This document shows, one piece after another, positions 7,774 to 16,403 of a stretch of 51,388 nucleotides of DNA (positions are counted from its first letter, which is position 1; every line of letters starts with the position of its first letter). The DNA lies in contig VXWX01000149.1 in NCBI GenBank assembly GCA_009835735.1, positions 1 through 51,388 of the forward strand, in the 5' to 3' direction. The notes beneath the pieces are model-generated. The model searched no databases. It was not told the DNA's origin and was given only the letters and a program-made list of their open reading frames with translations. A program made the translations under genes and the position numbers. This stretch comes from Acidimicrobiaceae bacterium. Its GTDB lineage: Bacteria; Actinomycetota; Acidimicrobiia; Acidimicrobiales; Aldehydirespiratoraceae.

Positions 7774-9191
7774 TGGATCGGCAGACGGCTGTGAACGGCT
7801 ACATCGCGCACGCGCCCGGCTATGTGCACAACGACGGGCCCAAGCTCATCACGAGCCGCTTCGCGCACGACGATTCGTTCACCCTGGCGCGGTACGAGGC
7901 CACCGGAGGCTACGCGGGGCTCCGGGCCGCACTGGAGACCACGCCTGCCGCGGTTCATGACGAAGTACGGGCGGCCACGTTGCTGGGACGGGGCGGCGCC
8001 GGGTTCCCTGCCGGTGTCAAATGGGGCTTCCTGCCGCCGGGCAAGCATCCCTACTACCTGGTCGTCAACGGCGATGAGAGCGAGCCGGGCACCTACAAGG
8101 ACCGCCTGCTCATGGAGCGCGATCCCCACCAGCTCATCGAGGGGTGCCTGATCGCCTGCTACGCGCTGGGACTGCAGCAGTGCTTCCTGTATGTGCGGGG
8201 CGAGATGGCTGTGGCCCAGGAGCGCATCGCGGCCGCCCTGAACGAGGCCTACGAGGCCGGCTACGTGGGCCGCGACATCTGCGGGACGGACTTCTCGGTG
8301 GACATCGTGATGGCATGGGGCGCAGGGGCCTACATCGTGGGCGAGGAGACCGCGCTCATCGAGAGCCTGGAGGGCCGGCGGGGCATGCCCCGCCTCAAGC
8401 CGCCGTACTTCCCAGCCGCAGTCGGCCTCTATGGCCAGCCCACCATCGTCAATAACGTGGAGACCCTCTCCAACCTGCCCTGGATGATGGTCAACGGTGC
8501 CGAGGCCTACTGCCAGTACGGCTCGGAGTCCTCTCCGGGCACGCGGATGTTCGCCGTGTCGGGCCATCTGCACCGTCCCGGGGTGTACGAGGTCGAGCAC
8601 GGTGTGACCACGTTCCGGGAGCTGATCTACGGCGACAACTTCTGCCAGGGCATCCGAGACGGTCACGAGTTGAAGATGTTCATCCCCGGCGGGGGCTCGG
8701 CTCCCTGGTTCTTCGCCGAGCACCTGGACCTGCCGCTGGAGGCACGGCCCGTGGGCGCGGCCGGGTCGATGCTGGGGTCGGGCGCCATAGTCGTCATGGA
8801 CGACACCACCGACGCAGTGCGGGCCGCCTGGCGGGTAGTGAAGTTCTTCGCCCGCGAGTCCTGCGGGAAGTGCACCCCGTGCCGCGAGGGCGCGACCTGG
8901 CTGGAGCAGATCCTGCGCCGCATCCTCGACGGGGAAGGCCGGCCCTCCGACATCGACCTGCTGCTCGACATAGGCGACAACATCAGCCCCGGCCCCTACC
9001 CCGTAGCCGCCCACAACGGACTGGAAGCGGTGCCCTTCCCGCCCCGCCAGACCACCATCTGCCCGCTCGGACCCTCCGCGGTGGCCCCCGTGGTGTCCAC
9101 CATCCGCCGCTTCCGGCACGAGTACGAAGCCAAGATCACCCGCCGCGACCCCATCCCGATCGAAGTAGTCCCCATAGGAGCGAGCCAGTGA
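7773..9191 (+). CDS. nuoF: NADH-quinone oxidoreductase subunit F, NADH/FMN-binding (14-subunit copy)
   Basis: A 472-residue catalytic subunit that oxidises NADH via FMN and passes electrons to [4Fe-4S] cluster N3. The Gly-rich nucleotide motif GRGGAGFPAGVKW and the FMN-region NGDESEPGTYKDR are clear. N3 ligands are C364, C367, C370 (SCGKCTPCREG) and C430 (TTICPLG). The spacing from C370 to C430 is about 19 residues longer than in Thermus Nqo1 or mycobacterial NuoF because of a Pro-rich insertion. It overlaps nuoE by one base and nuoG by four. Confidence 0.96.
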   Translation: MDRQTAVNGYIAHAPGYVHNDGPKLITSRFAHDDSFTLARYEATGGYAGLRAALETTPAAVHDEVRAATLLGRGGAGFPAGVKWGFLPPGKHPYYLVVNGDESEPGTYKDRLLMERDPHQLIEGCLIACYALGLQQCFLYVRGEMAVAQERIAAALNEAYEAGYVGRDICGTDFSVDIVMAWGAGAYIVGEETALIESLEGRRGMPRLKPPYFPAAVGLYGQPTIVNNVETLSNLPWMMVNGAEAYCQYGSESSPGTRMFAVSGHLHRPGVYEVEHGVTTFRELIYGDNFCQGIRDGHELKMFIPGGGSAPWFFAEHLDLPLEARPVGAAGSMLGSGAIVVMDDTTDAVRAAWRVVKFFARESCGKCTPCREGATWLEQILRRILDGEGRPSDIDLLLDIGDNISPGPYPVAAHNGLEAVPFPPRQTTICPLGPSAVAPVVSTIRRFRHEYEAKITRRDPIPIEVVPIGASQ

Positions 9192-11779
9192 CCGCGGTAG
9201 AGCCTGAGACGGCCGTGGAGATCACCGTCGACGGTGCTGCGGTGGAGGCGCATCCGGGCGAGATGCTGATCGAGGCCTGCGAGCGCAGCGGCACCTACAT
9301 CCCAAGGTTCTGTTACCACTCGCGGATGAGCCCGGTGGGAATGTGCCGCATGTGCCTGGTGGAGGTGGACACGGGGCGAGGCTTCGCCCTGCAACCCTCG
9401 TGCATGGTGCCGGTGTCGGAGGGCATGAAGGTGTCAACCGAGTCCGAAGTCACCAAGAAGGCCCAGGACGGCGTGCTCGAGTTCCTGCTCATCAACCACC
9501 CGCTCGACTGCCCGGTATGCGACAAGGGCGGCGAGTGCCCCCTGCAGGATCAGACCATGGCGTACGGGCCGGGGGAGACCCGCTTCGTGGAGGAGAAGCG
9601 CCACTTCGCCAAGCCCATCGCCATCAGCGAGACCGTCTACCTTGACAGGGAGCGCTGCATCCTCTGCGACCGCTGCACCCGCTTCGCCGACGAGGTGGCC
9701 GGCGACGCCCTCATCCACTTCATGGGCCGCGGCAATCACACCGAGGTCAACACATTCCCCGATGAGCCTTTCGCCTCGTACTTCTCGGGCAACACCGTTC
9801 AGATCTGCCCGGTGGGCGCGCTGACAGCGGCGCCCTACCGCTTCAAGGCAAGGCCCTGGGATCTCACTGAGACGCTGTCCACCGCCTGGGTCGACAGCCT
9901 GGGAGCCAGGGTGGCGGTGCAGGCGTCGCGCAACCGGGTGCTGCGGGTGCTGGGTGCCGACGCCGACGCTGTTAACTGGGGTTGGCTGACGGACAAGGAG
10001 CGCTTCGGCTTCGAGGCTCTCAACAGCGCTGAGCGCCTCGCCGCGCCGATGCTCAGGGATACAGCAGACGGTGGGGTCTCAGAGTGGAGCGAGGCAGGCT
10101 GGGGAGAGGCTCTCGACCGGATCGCCGGCGCCGTGGGCGCGGCACCGCCCGAGCGGGTGGCCGTGCTGGGCGGTGCCCGGCTCAACAACGAGGCCCAGTA
10201 CATGTGGGCCAAGCTGGCCAAGGGAGTGATCGGCACAGACAACGTCGACGCCCAGCTCGGCGACGGCCTCGACCCCGCCGTGGTCCTCGGCCTGCCCAGA
10301 GCCACCATCGACGATGCGTGCCGCTCCGGCGGCACCGTGGTTCTGATCGGTCCCGACCCCAAGGAGGAGCTGGGCACCCTGTATCTGAGGCTGCGCCATG
10401 CCGTCATCAACGACGGCGCGAAGCTGGTAGAGATCACGCCAGTGGCGACCGGCCTGTCGCACTTGGCCCAGCATTCGCTGCGCCCCCGCCCCGGCACTAC
10501 GGCTCAACTGGTGAGCGCCTTGGTGGCTGCGGTTGCCGGTGACGAGTTCGAAGCCGGAAGCACCGGCGTGGACCGGTCCGAACTTGAAGCGGCGGCGCAG
10601 TGCCTCGCAGGTGCCGATGACGGCGTGACAGCGGTGCTGGGTCGGGCGTCGCTGGCCGAGGGCGCCGAGGTGGTTGAAGCTGCTGCGATAGAACTGTCGG
10701 CGCTGCCGTTGGTGCGCTTCCTGCCCGCGTTGCGGAGGGGCAACGTGATAGGCGCGCTGGAGACAGGACTGGCGCCGGAGCTGCTGCCCGGTCGTGTGCG
10801 GCTTGACGGCGTCGAAGACGGGGGACCCCGGGTCGAGGCCTGGCCGCGCCTTCCGGCGGCCGCCGGGCTGGACGCCGCCGGCGTTCTCAGGGCAGCCGCT
10901 CGCGGCGACATCGACGTGCTCGTGCTCGTCGGCGCCGATCCCCTCAACGACTTCGTCGACCGCGACCTCGCCTACCGGGGTCTGCGAGGAGCGGGTCTCG
11001 TGGTGGCGGTGGATCTCTTCATGAACGACTCGTCCACACTGGCCGCCGACATCGTGCTCCCGGCCGCCGGCCCCACTGAATGTGACGGCACCTTCACCAA
11101 TTTGGAAGGCCGCGTGAGCCCCATGAGTCGCAAGGTCACCCCGCCGGGAACGGCCCGCCCCGACTGGATGATCGCAGCCGACCTGGCTGAAAGGCTCGAG
11201 CCTGGCTCGACCGAGGGCCTCGACTCGCCCGAGTCCATCCGAGCCGAACTGGCCCAAGTCTCGGAGGTCCACGCCTCACTCACCGAAGAGGCCCTGAACG
11301 CGAGCCCCGTCGAAGGAGTGCTACTAGCGCGCCCCGGAGCGACCGGCGAGGCCGGGGGGTGGCGCAGGTCCGGGCGGCCGACAATGGGGCGAAGCCCCGT
11401 CGGCCGGACGGAGCCTGCGACAGGACCCGCCGGCCGGGAGGACCCACCCGAGGAAGCACCTGAGGGCGCCTTCCTGCTGGTGGCCACCCGCACGATGTAC
11501 GACGACGGCACAATGCTGCGTCACTGTGAGTCGAGCCGAGGCCTGGCCCCAGCCGCGTCTGCCCGCATCAACCCGGCCGACCTCGACTCGAGCGGTCTGG
11601 ACGAAGGTGCCGCCGTTCGGGTCGTATCCGACTTCGGTCACATCGAGGCGACCCTGACCGCCGACGGTCGCGTGCCGGCCGGATCCCTGAGGGTGAACTG
11701 GCTGGCGCCGGGCGCGCCCGCCAACGCGCTCATCGCCGCGGGCACCGATGTGACGGTGGTCGAGGTGGAGGCCCGGTGA
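9188..11779 (+). CDS. nuoG: NADH-quinone oxidoreductase subunit G (14-subunit copy)
   Basis: An 863-residue Fe-S subunit of the NADH module. Ligand sets: N1b C42, C53, C56, C72; N5 H104, C108, C111, C117; N4 C157, C160, C163, C207. The residues at the four positions that bind the extra cluster N7 in E. coli (spacing 3, 4, 28) are A233, D236, A240 and T268, so N7 is absent, as in mitochondrial NDUFS1. A molybdopterin-oxidoreductase-like domain follows. Between about residues 715 and 760 there is a Gly/Arg/Pro-rich low-complexity insert. The GTG at 9188 was chosen because it overlaps the nuoF stop (GTGA); the open frame upstream lies inside nuoF. Confidence 0.95.
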   Translation: MTAVEPETAVEITVDGAAVEAHPGEMLIEACERSGTYIPRFCYHSRMSPVGMCRMCLVEVDTGRGFALQPSCMVPVSEGMKVSTESEVTKKAQDGVLEFLLINHPLDCPVCDKGGECPLQDQTMAYGPGETRFVEEKRHFAKPIAISETVYLDRERCILCDRCTRFADEVAGDALIHFMGRGNHTEVNTFPDEPFASYFSGNTVQICPVGALTAAPYRFKARPWDLTETLSTAWVDSLGARVAVQASRNRVLRVLGADADAVNWGWLTDKERFGFEALNSAERLAAPMLRDTADGGVSEWSEAGWGEALDRIAGAVGAAPPERVAVLGGARLNNEAQYMWAKLAKGVIGTDNVDAQLGDGLDPAVVLGLPRATIDDACRSGGTVVLIGPDPKEELGTLYLRLRHAVINDGAKLVEITPVATGLSHLAQHSLRPRPGTTAQLVSALVAAVAGDEFEAGSTGVDRSELEAAAQCLAGADDGVTAVLGRASLAEGAEVVEAAAIELSALPLVRFLPALRRGNVIGALETGLAPELLPGRVRLDGVEDGGPRVEAWPRLPAAAGLDAAGVLRAAARGDIDVLVLVGADPLNDFVDRDLAYRGLRGAGLVVAVDLFMNDSSTLAADIVLPAAGPTECDGTFTNLEGRVSPMSRKVTPPGTARPDWMIAADLAERLEPGSTEGLDSPESIRAELAQVSEVHASLTEEALNASPVEGVLLARPGATGEAGGWRRSGRPTMGRSPVGRTEPATGPAGREDPPEEAPEGAFLLVATRTMYDDGTMLRHCESSRGLAPAASARINPADLDSSGLDEGAAVRVVSDFGHIEATLTADGRVPAGSLRVNWLAPGAPANALIAAGTDVTVVEVEAR

Positions 11780-13041
11780 GCGGCACCCTCGTGCTGGCCG
11801 CCGATCCCATGCTGGCGGGCGACATCGGCCTCGTCGAGGTCGTGTTGACGCTGGCCAAGGTGGTGGTGGCCTTCGCGTTCCTGCTGGTGGCCGTGATGCT
11901 GATGATCTGGTTCGAGCGCAAGCTGCTGGGAGGGATGCACCAGCGGTTCGGGCCCACGATCGCGGGACCTTTCGGCATCCTGCAGACCCTCGCCGACGGC
12001 ACGAAGCTTTTCTTCAAGGAGGACTTGGTGCCGGACCGGTCGGACCGGTTCGTGTTCAAGCTGGCGCCTTACCTGTCGCTCGTTCCTGCCTTCCTGGCGT
12101 TCGCGATCGTTCCACTCGGCGGAGACTTCAACAACGGTGGGCAGGTCGAGTGGTGGGGTCGCACCACCTACCTGCAGGTGGCCGACCCGCCGATCGGGAT
12201 CCTGCTCTTCCTGGCTATGAGTTCGGTGGCCGTCTACGGCGTGATGCTGGCCGGGTGGTCGTCGGGGTCCAAGTACCCGCTGCTGGGGTCGGTGCGGGCG
12301 TCGGCGCAGATGGTGAGTTACGAGGCCGCTCTGGGCCTGGCGGTGGCATCCATCGTGCTGGTCACAGGGGGGCTCTCGACCCACGACATGGTGGCTGTGC
12401 AGGCGGCCGAGGGCTACTTCGGCATCATCCCCCGCTGGAACGTGATCGTTACTGGCCTGGTGCCCTTCATCGTGTTCATGATCGCAGGCACGGCCGAACT
12501 CAACCGCCCGCCCTTCGACCTGGTCGAGGCCGAGCAGGAGCTCGTGGGCGGCTTCCACACCGAGTACTCGTCGATCCGCTTCGCGCTGTTCTTCCTGGCC
12601 GAGTTCATGAACACCATCACCATGTCGGCCATCATCGTCACCCTGTTCTTCGGCGGGCCGGCCGGTCCGGTGCTGGTGAGCGAGGTGGGCGGTGTCGGCA
12701 TCGCTTGGGCCTGGGGCGTGGTCTGGTTCTTCCTGAAGCTGTTCGTGCTGCTGTTCTGCTTCGTGTGGATGCGGGCCACGCTGCCCCGGTTCCGCTACGA
12801 CCAGCTCATGGATCTCGGATGGAAGGCGCTCATACCGGTGGCGCTGGGCTGGTTCCTGTTCCTGACCGCTCTGGACGTGGGCCGCGATCGGGGCTGGAGC
12901 GAGGCTGCGGTCACCATCGTGTCGCTGCTGGTGTTCGCCGGAGCGGCCTCGCTGCTGGTGCGGGCGGTGCGAAGCGGGCGCCGTAGCCGCGACCTTGAGG
13001 CGGCACGCCCAGAGGCCGATCCGGTCGAGGAAAGATCCTGA
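11776..13041 (+). CDS. nuoH: NADH-quinone oxidoreductase subunit H (14-subunit copy)
   Basis: A 421-residue membrane subunit that forms the floor of the quinone chamber and the E-channel (ND1 homologue). Conserved charged residues are present: E47-R48 in WFERK, D74 in LADGTK, KED at about 81-83, and the glutamate cluster after PPFDLVEAEQEL, including E251. The C-terminus has a polar tail of about 35 residues. The GTG start overlaps the nuoG stop. Confidence 0.95.
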   Translation: MSGTLVLAADPMLAGDIGLVEVVLTLAKVVVAFAFLLVAVMLMIWFERKLLGGMHQRFGPTIAGPFGILQTLADGTKLFFKEDLVPDRSDRFVFKLAPYLSLVPAFLAFAIVPLGGDFNNGGQVEWWGRTTYLQVADPPIGILLFLAMSSVAVYGVMLAGWSSGSKYPLLGSVRASAQMVSYEAALGLAVASIVLVTGGLSTHDMVAVQAAEGYFGIIPRWNVIVTGLVPFIVFMIAGTAELNRPPFDLVEAEQELVGGFHTEYSSIRFALFFLAEFMNTITMSAIIVTLFFGGPAGPVLVSEVGGVGIAWAWGVVWFFLKLFVLLFCFVWMRATLPRFRYDQLMDLGWKALIPVALGWFLFLTALDVGRDRGWSEAAVTIVSLLVFAGAASLLVRAVRSGRRSRDLEAARPEADPVEERS

Positions 13042-13042
13042 C

Positions 13043-13666
13043 ATGGGTTACCTGCACGGTTTCGCCGTCACGCTGCGCCAGCTGTTCCTGCCCCGGGTCA
13101 CCACCGACTACCGGGGCGGCTTCGACGACTCGCCGAAGGATGTCAAGCGGCCCAAGCCGGAGCGGCTGCACGGTCGCCACGTGCTCAACCGCTACGACGA
13201 CGGTATGGAGAAGTGCATCGGCTGCGAGCTGTGCGCAGGTGTGTGCCCGGCCGACTGCATCTACGTGCGCGGCGCCGACAACGATCCCGACGATCCGGTC
13301 GCGCCCGGCGAGCGCTACGGCTACGTGTACGAGATCAACTACTTGCGCTGCATCCATTGCGATCTGTGCGTGGAGGCCTGCCCCACCCAGGCCATCACCG
13401 AGTCGAAGCTGTTCGAGTTCTCGTTCACCAGCCGCGACGACGCCATCTACACCAAGGACGAGCTGCTGGTGGACGACGACGGCCGGCCCCGCCGGATGCC
13501 GTGGGAGGACTGGCGGGAGGGTGACGACGCGCTGACCTCGGGCTGGATGCGGGCCACTTCACCCTCCGGCGATCACCGCTACGTAGGCGAGGTGGCCTGG
13601 TCCGGCGAGCTCGGCTACGGGGTTCGCTCGGCCGAGCCGGCCGACGGGGAGCCGAGCGATGGCTGA
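13043..13666 (+). CDS. nuoI: NADH-quinone oxidoreductase subunit I (14-subunit copy)
   Basis: A 207-residue ferredoxin-like subunit with two [4Fe-4S] clusters, N6a and N6b, which link NuoG to NuoB. The two motifs are CIGCELCAGVCPADC and CIHCDLCVEACP. The C-terminal 80 residues are an acidic and aromatic tail typical of longer actinobacterial forms. The start at ATG 13043 is 1 base after the nuoH stop; the frame is open a little further upstream inside nuoH. It overlaps nuoJ by 8 bases. Confidence 0.94.
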   Translation: MGYLHGFAVTLRQLFLPRVTTDYRGGFDDSPKDVKRPKPERLHGRHVLNRYDDGMEKCIGCELCAGVCPADCIYVRGADNDPDDPVAPGERYGYVYEINYLRCIHCDLCVEACPTQAITESKLFEFSFTSRDDAIYTKDELLVDDDGRPRRMPWEDWREGDDALTSGWMRATSPSGDHRYVGEVAWSGELGYGVRSAEPADGEPSDG

Positions 13667-14210
13667 GGCCGTGTTCGCCGTCTCGGCGGTGCTGATACTG
13701 GCTGGCGCCATCGGCGTGGTGGCCAGCCGCAACCCGGTGCACGCCGCCCTGTTCCTGGTTCAGACACTGGTCGGTGTGGCCGTGCTGTTCGTGCTGAACG
13801 ACGCTCACTTCCTGGCCGCGGTCCAAGTGGTCGTGTACGCCGGCGCCATCGTGATCCTCTTCCTGTTCGTCATCATGCTGCTGGGCGTCGACAAGGCCGA
13901 GGAATTGAGAATTGAGCCCATCTTCGGGCAGCGACCGCTGGCCGCCGTCGTCGGTGCGGCCCTGGCCGCGGTGTTGGGAACGGTCGTCATCACAGGCACC
14001 GACGTGCTCACGGGGCTGCGCCGCGCCGGCGGCGATCGGGCTCTCGACGGCGACGCCACCGACATCGAGCGCATGGGTCGGGTGCTGTTCAGTGACTTCG
14101 CATTCGCGGTGGAGATCACTGCGGCCCTGCTGACCGTCGCCGTGGTGGGTGCAGTGGTCCTGACTCGGCGGGCGTCCCGTTCCGATGTCGCGGCCTCTGG
14201 AGACGCGTGA
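13659..14210 (+). CDS. nuoJ: NADH-quinone oxidoreductase subunit J (14-subunit copy)
   Basis: A 183-residue ND6-like membrane subunit with five predicted hydrophobic helices. The NPVHAALFL motif in helix 2 and the YAGAIVILFLFVIML helix 3, whose equivalent becomes a pi-bulge in complex I structures, are recognisable. A polar loop at about 110-140 separates the last helix. It sits between nuoI and nuoK with overlaps at both ends. Confidence 0.92.
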   Translation: MAEAVFAVSAVLILAGAIGVVASRNPVHAALFLVQTLVGVAVLFVLNDAHFLAAVQVVVYAGAIVILFLFVIMLLGVDKAEELRIEPIFGQRPLAAVVGAALAAVLGTVVITGTDVLTGLRRAGGDRALDGDATDIERMGRVLFSDFAFAVEITAALLTVAVVGAVVLTRRASRSDVAASGDA

Positions 14211-14524
14211 TGGATCTGGCCGGGCTGTCGACGGGCTGGTACCTGGCGCTGTCGGTAGCGCTCTTCGCCATCGGCGGGGTGGGCCTGCTGGTGCGGCGCA
14301 ACCCGCTGGTGATGTTCATGTGCGTGGAGCTGATGCTCAACGCGGTGAACGTGGCCTTCGTAGCGCTCGGTGCCGGGCTTAACGACGTGGGCGGTCAGGT
14401 CGCGGTGTTCTTCGTGCTGGTGGTAGCGGCCACCGAGGTGGTGATCGGTCTCGCACTGGTAGTGGCCATCAACCGGCGGCGCTCCGGCGCAACCGCCGAC
14501 GACGTTTCGCTTCTGAAGGGCTGA
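14210..14524 (+). CDS. nuoK: NADH-quinone oxidoreductase subunit K (14-subunit copy)
   Basis: A 104-residue, three-helix ND4L-like subunit. The two glutamates used in proton transfer are visible in CVELMLNAVN and AATEVVIGLAL. The ATG at 14210 overlaps the nuoJ TGA by one base; a GTG three bases earlier is an alternative start. It ends one base before the nuoL start. Confidence 0.93.
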   Translation: MDLAGLSTGWYLALSVALFAIGGVGLLVRRNPLVMFMCVELMLNAVNVAFVALGAGLNDVGGQVAVFFVLVVAATEVVIGLALVVAINRRRSGATADDVSLLKG

Positions 14525-14525
14525 G

Positions 14526-16403
14526 ATGCTCGAGGCCGCCTGGCTCATCTGCGCGTTCCCGCTGGCCGGTTTCGCCGTGCTGCTGGCGGCGGGCCGCCGC
14601 CTCGGCGAGCCCCGCGCCGGCTGGTTGGCCACCCTGGCCATGGCCGGATCCTTCGTGACCTCGGTGGCTGTCTTCTTCAGCCTGATGGCCCGCGACCCGG
14701 CCGAGCGCCGCTTCGTCGTCACCCTGTTCGAGTGGGTCCCGGCCGGCGACTTCTCAGTCGATGCCGGACTGCTTGTCGATCCCCTGTCGGTGACGATGGC
14801 GCTGTTCGTCACCGGAGTGGGGGCGCTCATCCACCTCTACGCCATCGGCTACATGCACGGCGACGGCGACTTCTCGAAGTTCTTCGTCTATCTCAACCTG
14901 TTCGCCTTCTCGATGCTGGTGCTGGTGCTGGGCGACAGCCTGGCCCTCACCTTCCTGGGCTGGGAGGGGGTCGGCGTGTGCTCCTACCTGCTCATCTCGT
15001 TCTGGTTCACCGACGAGGCCAACGCCACCGCGGGCAAGAAGGCCTTCATCACCAACCGGGTGGGCGACTGGGGCTTCATGCTGGCCATGTTCTGGGCCTT
15101 CGGCGCGCTGGGGTCGGTGCGCTACCTGGACCTGTTCGGCCAGGCCGATTCGTTGTCGTCAACCACTGCGACCGCCATCGTGATCCTGCTCTTTTTGGGC
15201 GCGGCCGGGAAGTCGGCCCAGCTGCCGCTCTACATCTGGCTTCCCGACGCCATGGCCGGCCCCACCCCGGTATCGGCTCTCATACATGCGGCCACGATGG
15301 TCACAGCCGGCGTCTACCTGATGGTTCGGGTCAATCCGCTGATCGCCGCGGCCGACGCCTGGGCACCCGACGCGATCGCCTGGGTCGGCGTGGCCACCGC
15401 CCTGTTCGCGGCGGCTGCGGCCATGGCCCAGAACGACATCAAGAAGGTGCTGGCCTATTCGACGATCAGCCAGCTCGGCTACATGATGCTGGCCGTCGGC
15501 ACAGGCGCCTACGTGGCCGCCATCTTCCATATGGTGACCCACGCCTTCTTCAAGGCGCTGCTGTTCCTGGGGTCCGGTTCGGTCATCCACGGCCTCGACG
15601 GCGACCAGGACATGCGCCGCTACGGCGCGCTGCGAGCCGTCATGCCGGTGACTGCCGTCACCTTCATCGTGGGGTGGCTGGCCATTGCCGGGGTTCCCCC
15701 GTTCGCAGGGTTCTGGTCCAAGGACGAGATCCTGGCCTACGCGTGGGACGCCAGCCCGGCGCTGTGGTTGGTGGGGATCATCACTGCGGTGCTGACCGCC
15801 TTCTACATGAGCCGCCTGGTGTTCATGACCTTCTACGGCGAGGCCCGCTACGGCACCGACGCCCATCCCCATGAGCCGTCCCGGCTGATGACGGCCCCTC
15901 TGATGGTGCTGGCCGGCGCGGCGGTAGTGGCCGGGGGGCTCAACCTGCCGTTCACCAAGGACCTTCACTTCCTGGGGGCGTGGCTGGAGCCCTCGCTGTT
16001 CGGCAACGAGGCCCACTTGAGTCTGGGCGGCGGAGCCCAGTGGCTGCTGGCGCTGGTATCTATGGCCGGCGCGGCCATCGGGATCGCGGGTGCGGTGGCG
16101 GTGTACCTGCAGCACCGGCTGCCAGCCAGCCGGGTGGAGTTGCCGGCCGCGGCCCGGGCCTTCTACGTCGACGAGGCGTGGACCCGCTTCGTGGGCGGGC
16201 CGGGGCGGCGGGCCTTCGAGGGGGTGGCCGCCTTCGACGCCAACGTGGTGGACGGCGCGGTGGACGGCGTGGGCCGCTCGGTGCGGGCCGGTGGCGCCCT
16301 GCTACGGCGGGTGCAATCGGGCTTCGTACGGTCGTACGCACTTCTGATCGCGGCCGGCGCGGTCGCGCTACTGGTGTGGTTCCTCGTCAGGACGAGCTTC
16401 TAG
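14526..16403 (+). CDS. nuoL: NADH-quinone oxidoreductase subunit L, antiporter-like (14-subunit copy)
   Basis: A 625-residue Mrp-antiporter-like proton-pumping subunit (ND5). Key pump elements are the Glu in LGWEGVGVCSYLL, the Lys in AAGKSAQLPLYIWLPDA and GPTPVSALIHAATM. The C-terminal region contains the lateral helix and terminal anchor helix expected for NuoL. It is preceded by TGAG after nuoK and abuts nuoM directly. Confidence 0.95.
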   Translation: MLEAAWLICAFPLAGFAVLLAAGRRLGEPRAGWLATLAMAGSFVTSVAVFFSLMARDPAERRFVVTLFEWVPAGDFSVDAGLLVDPLSVTMALFVTGVGALIHLYAIGYMHGDGDFSKFFVYLNLFAFSMLVLVLGDSLALTFLGWEGVGVCSYLLISFWFTDEANATAGKKAFITNRVGDWGFMLAMFWAFGALGSVRYLDLFGQADSLSSTTATAIVILLFLGAAGKSAQLPLYIWLPDAMAGPTPVSALIHAATMVTAGVYLMVRVNPLIAAADAWAPDAIAWVGVATALFAAAAAMAQNDIKKVLAYSTISQLGYMMLAVGTGAYVAAIFHMVTHAFFKALLFLGSGSVIHGLDGDQDMRRYGALRAVMPVTAVTFIVGWLAIAGVPPFAGFWSKDEILAYAWDASPALWLVGIITAVLTAFYMSRLVFMTFYGEARYGTDAHPHEPSRLMTAPLMVLAGAAVVAGGLNLPFTKDLHFLGAWLEPSLFGNEAHLSLGGGAQWLLALVSMAGAAIGIAGAVAVYLQHRLPASRVELPAAARAFYVDEAWTRFVGGPGRRAFEGVAAFDANVVDGAVDGVGRSVRAGGALLRRVQSGFVRSYALLIAAGAVALLVWFLVRTSF

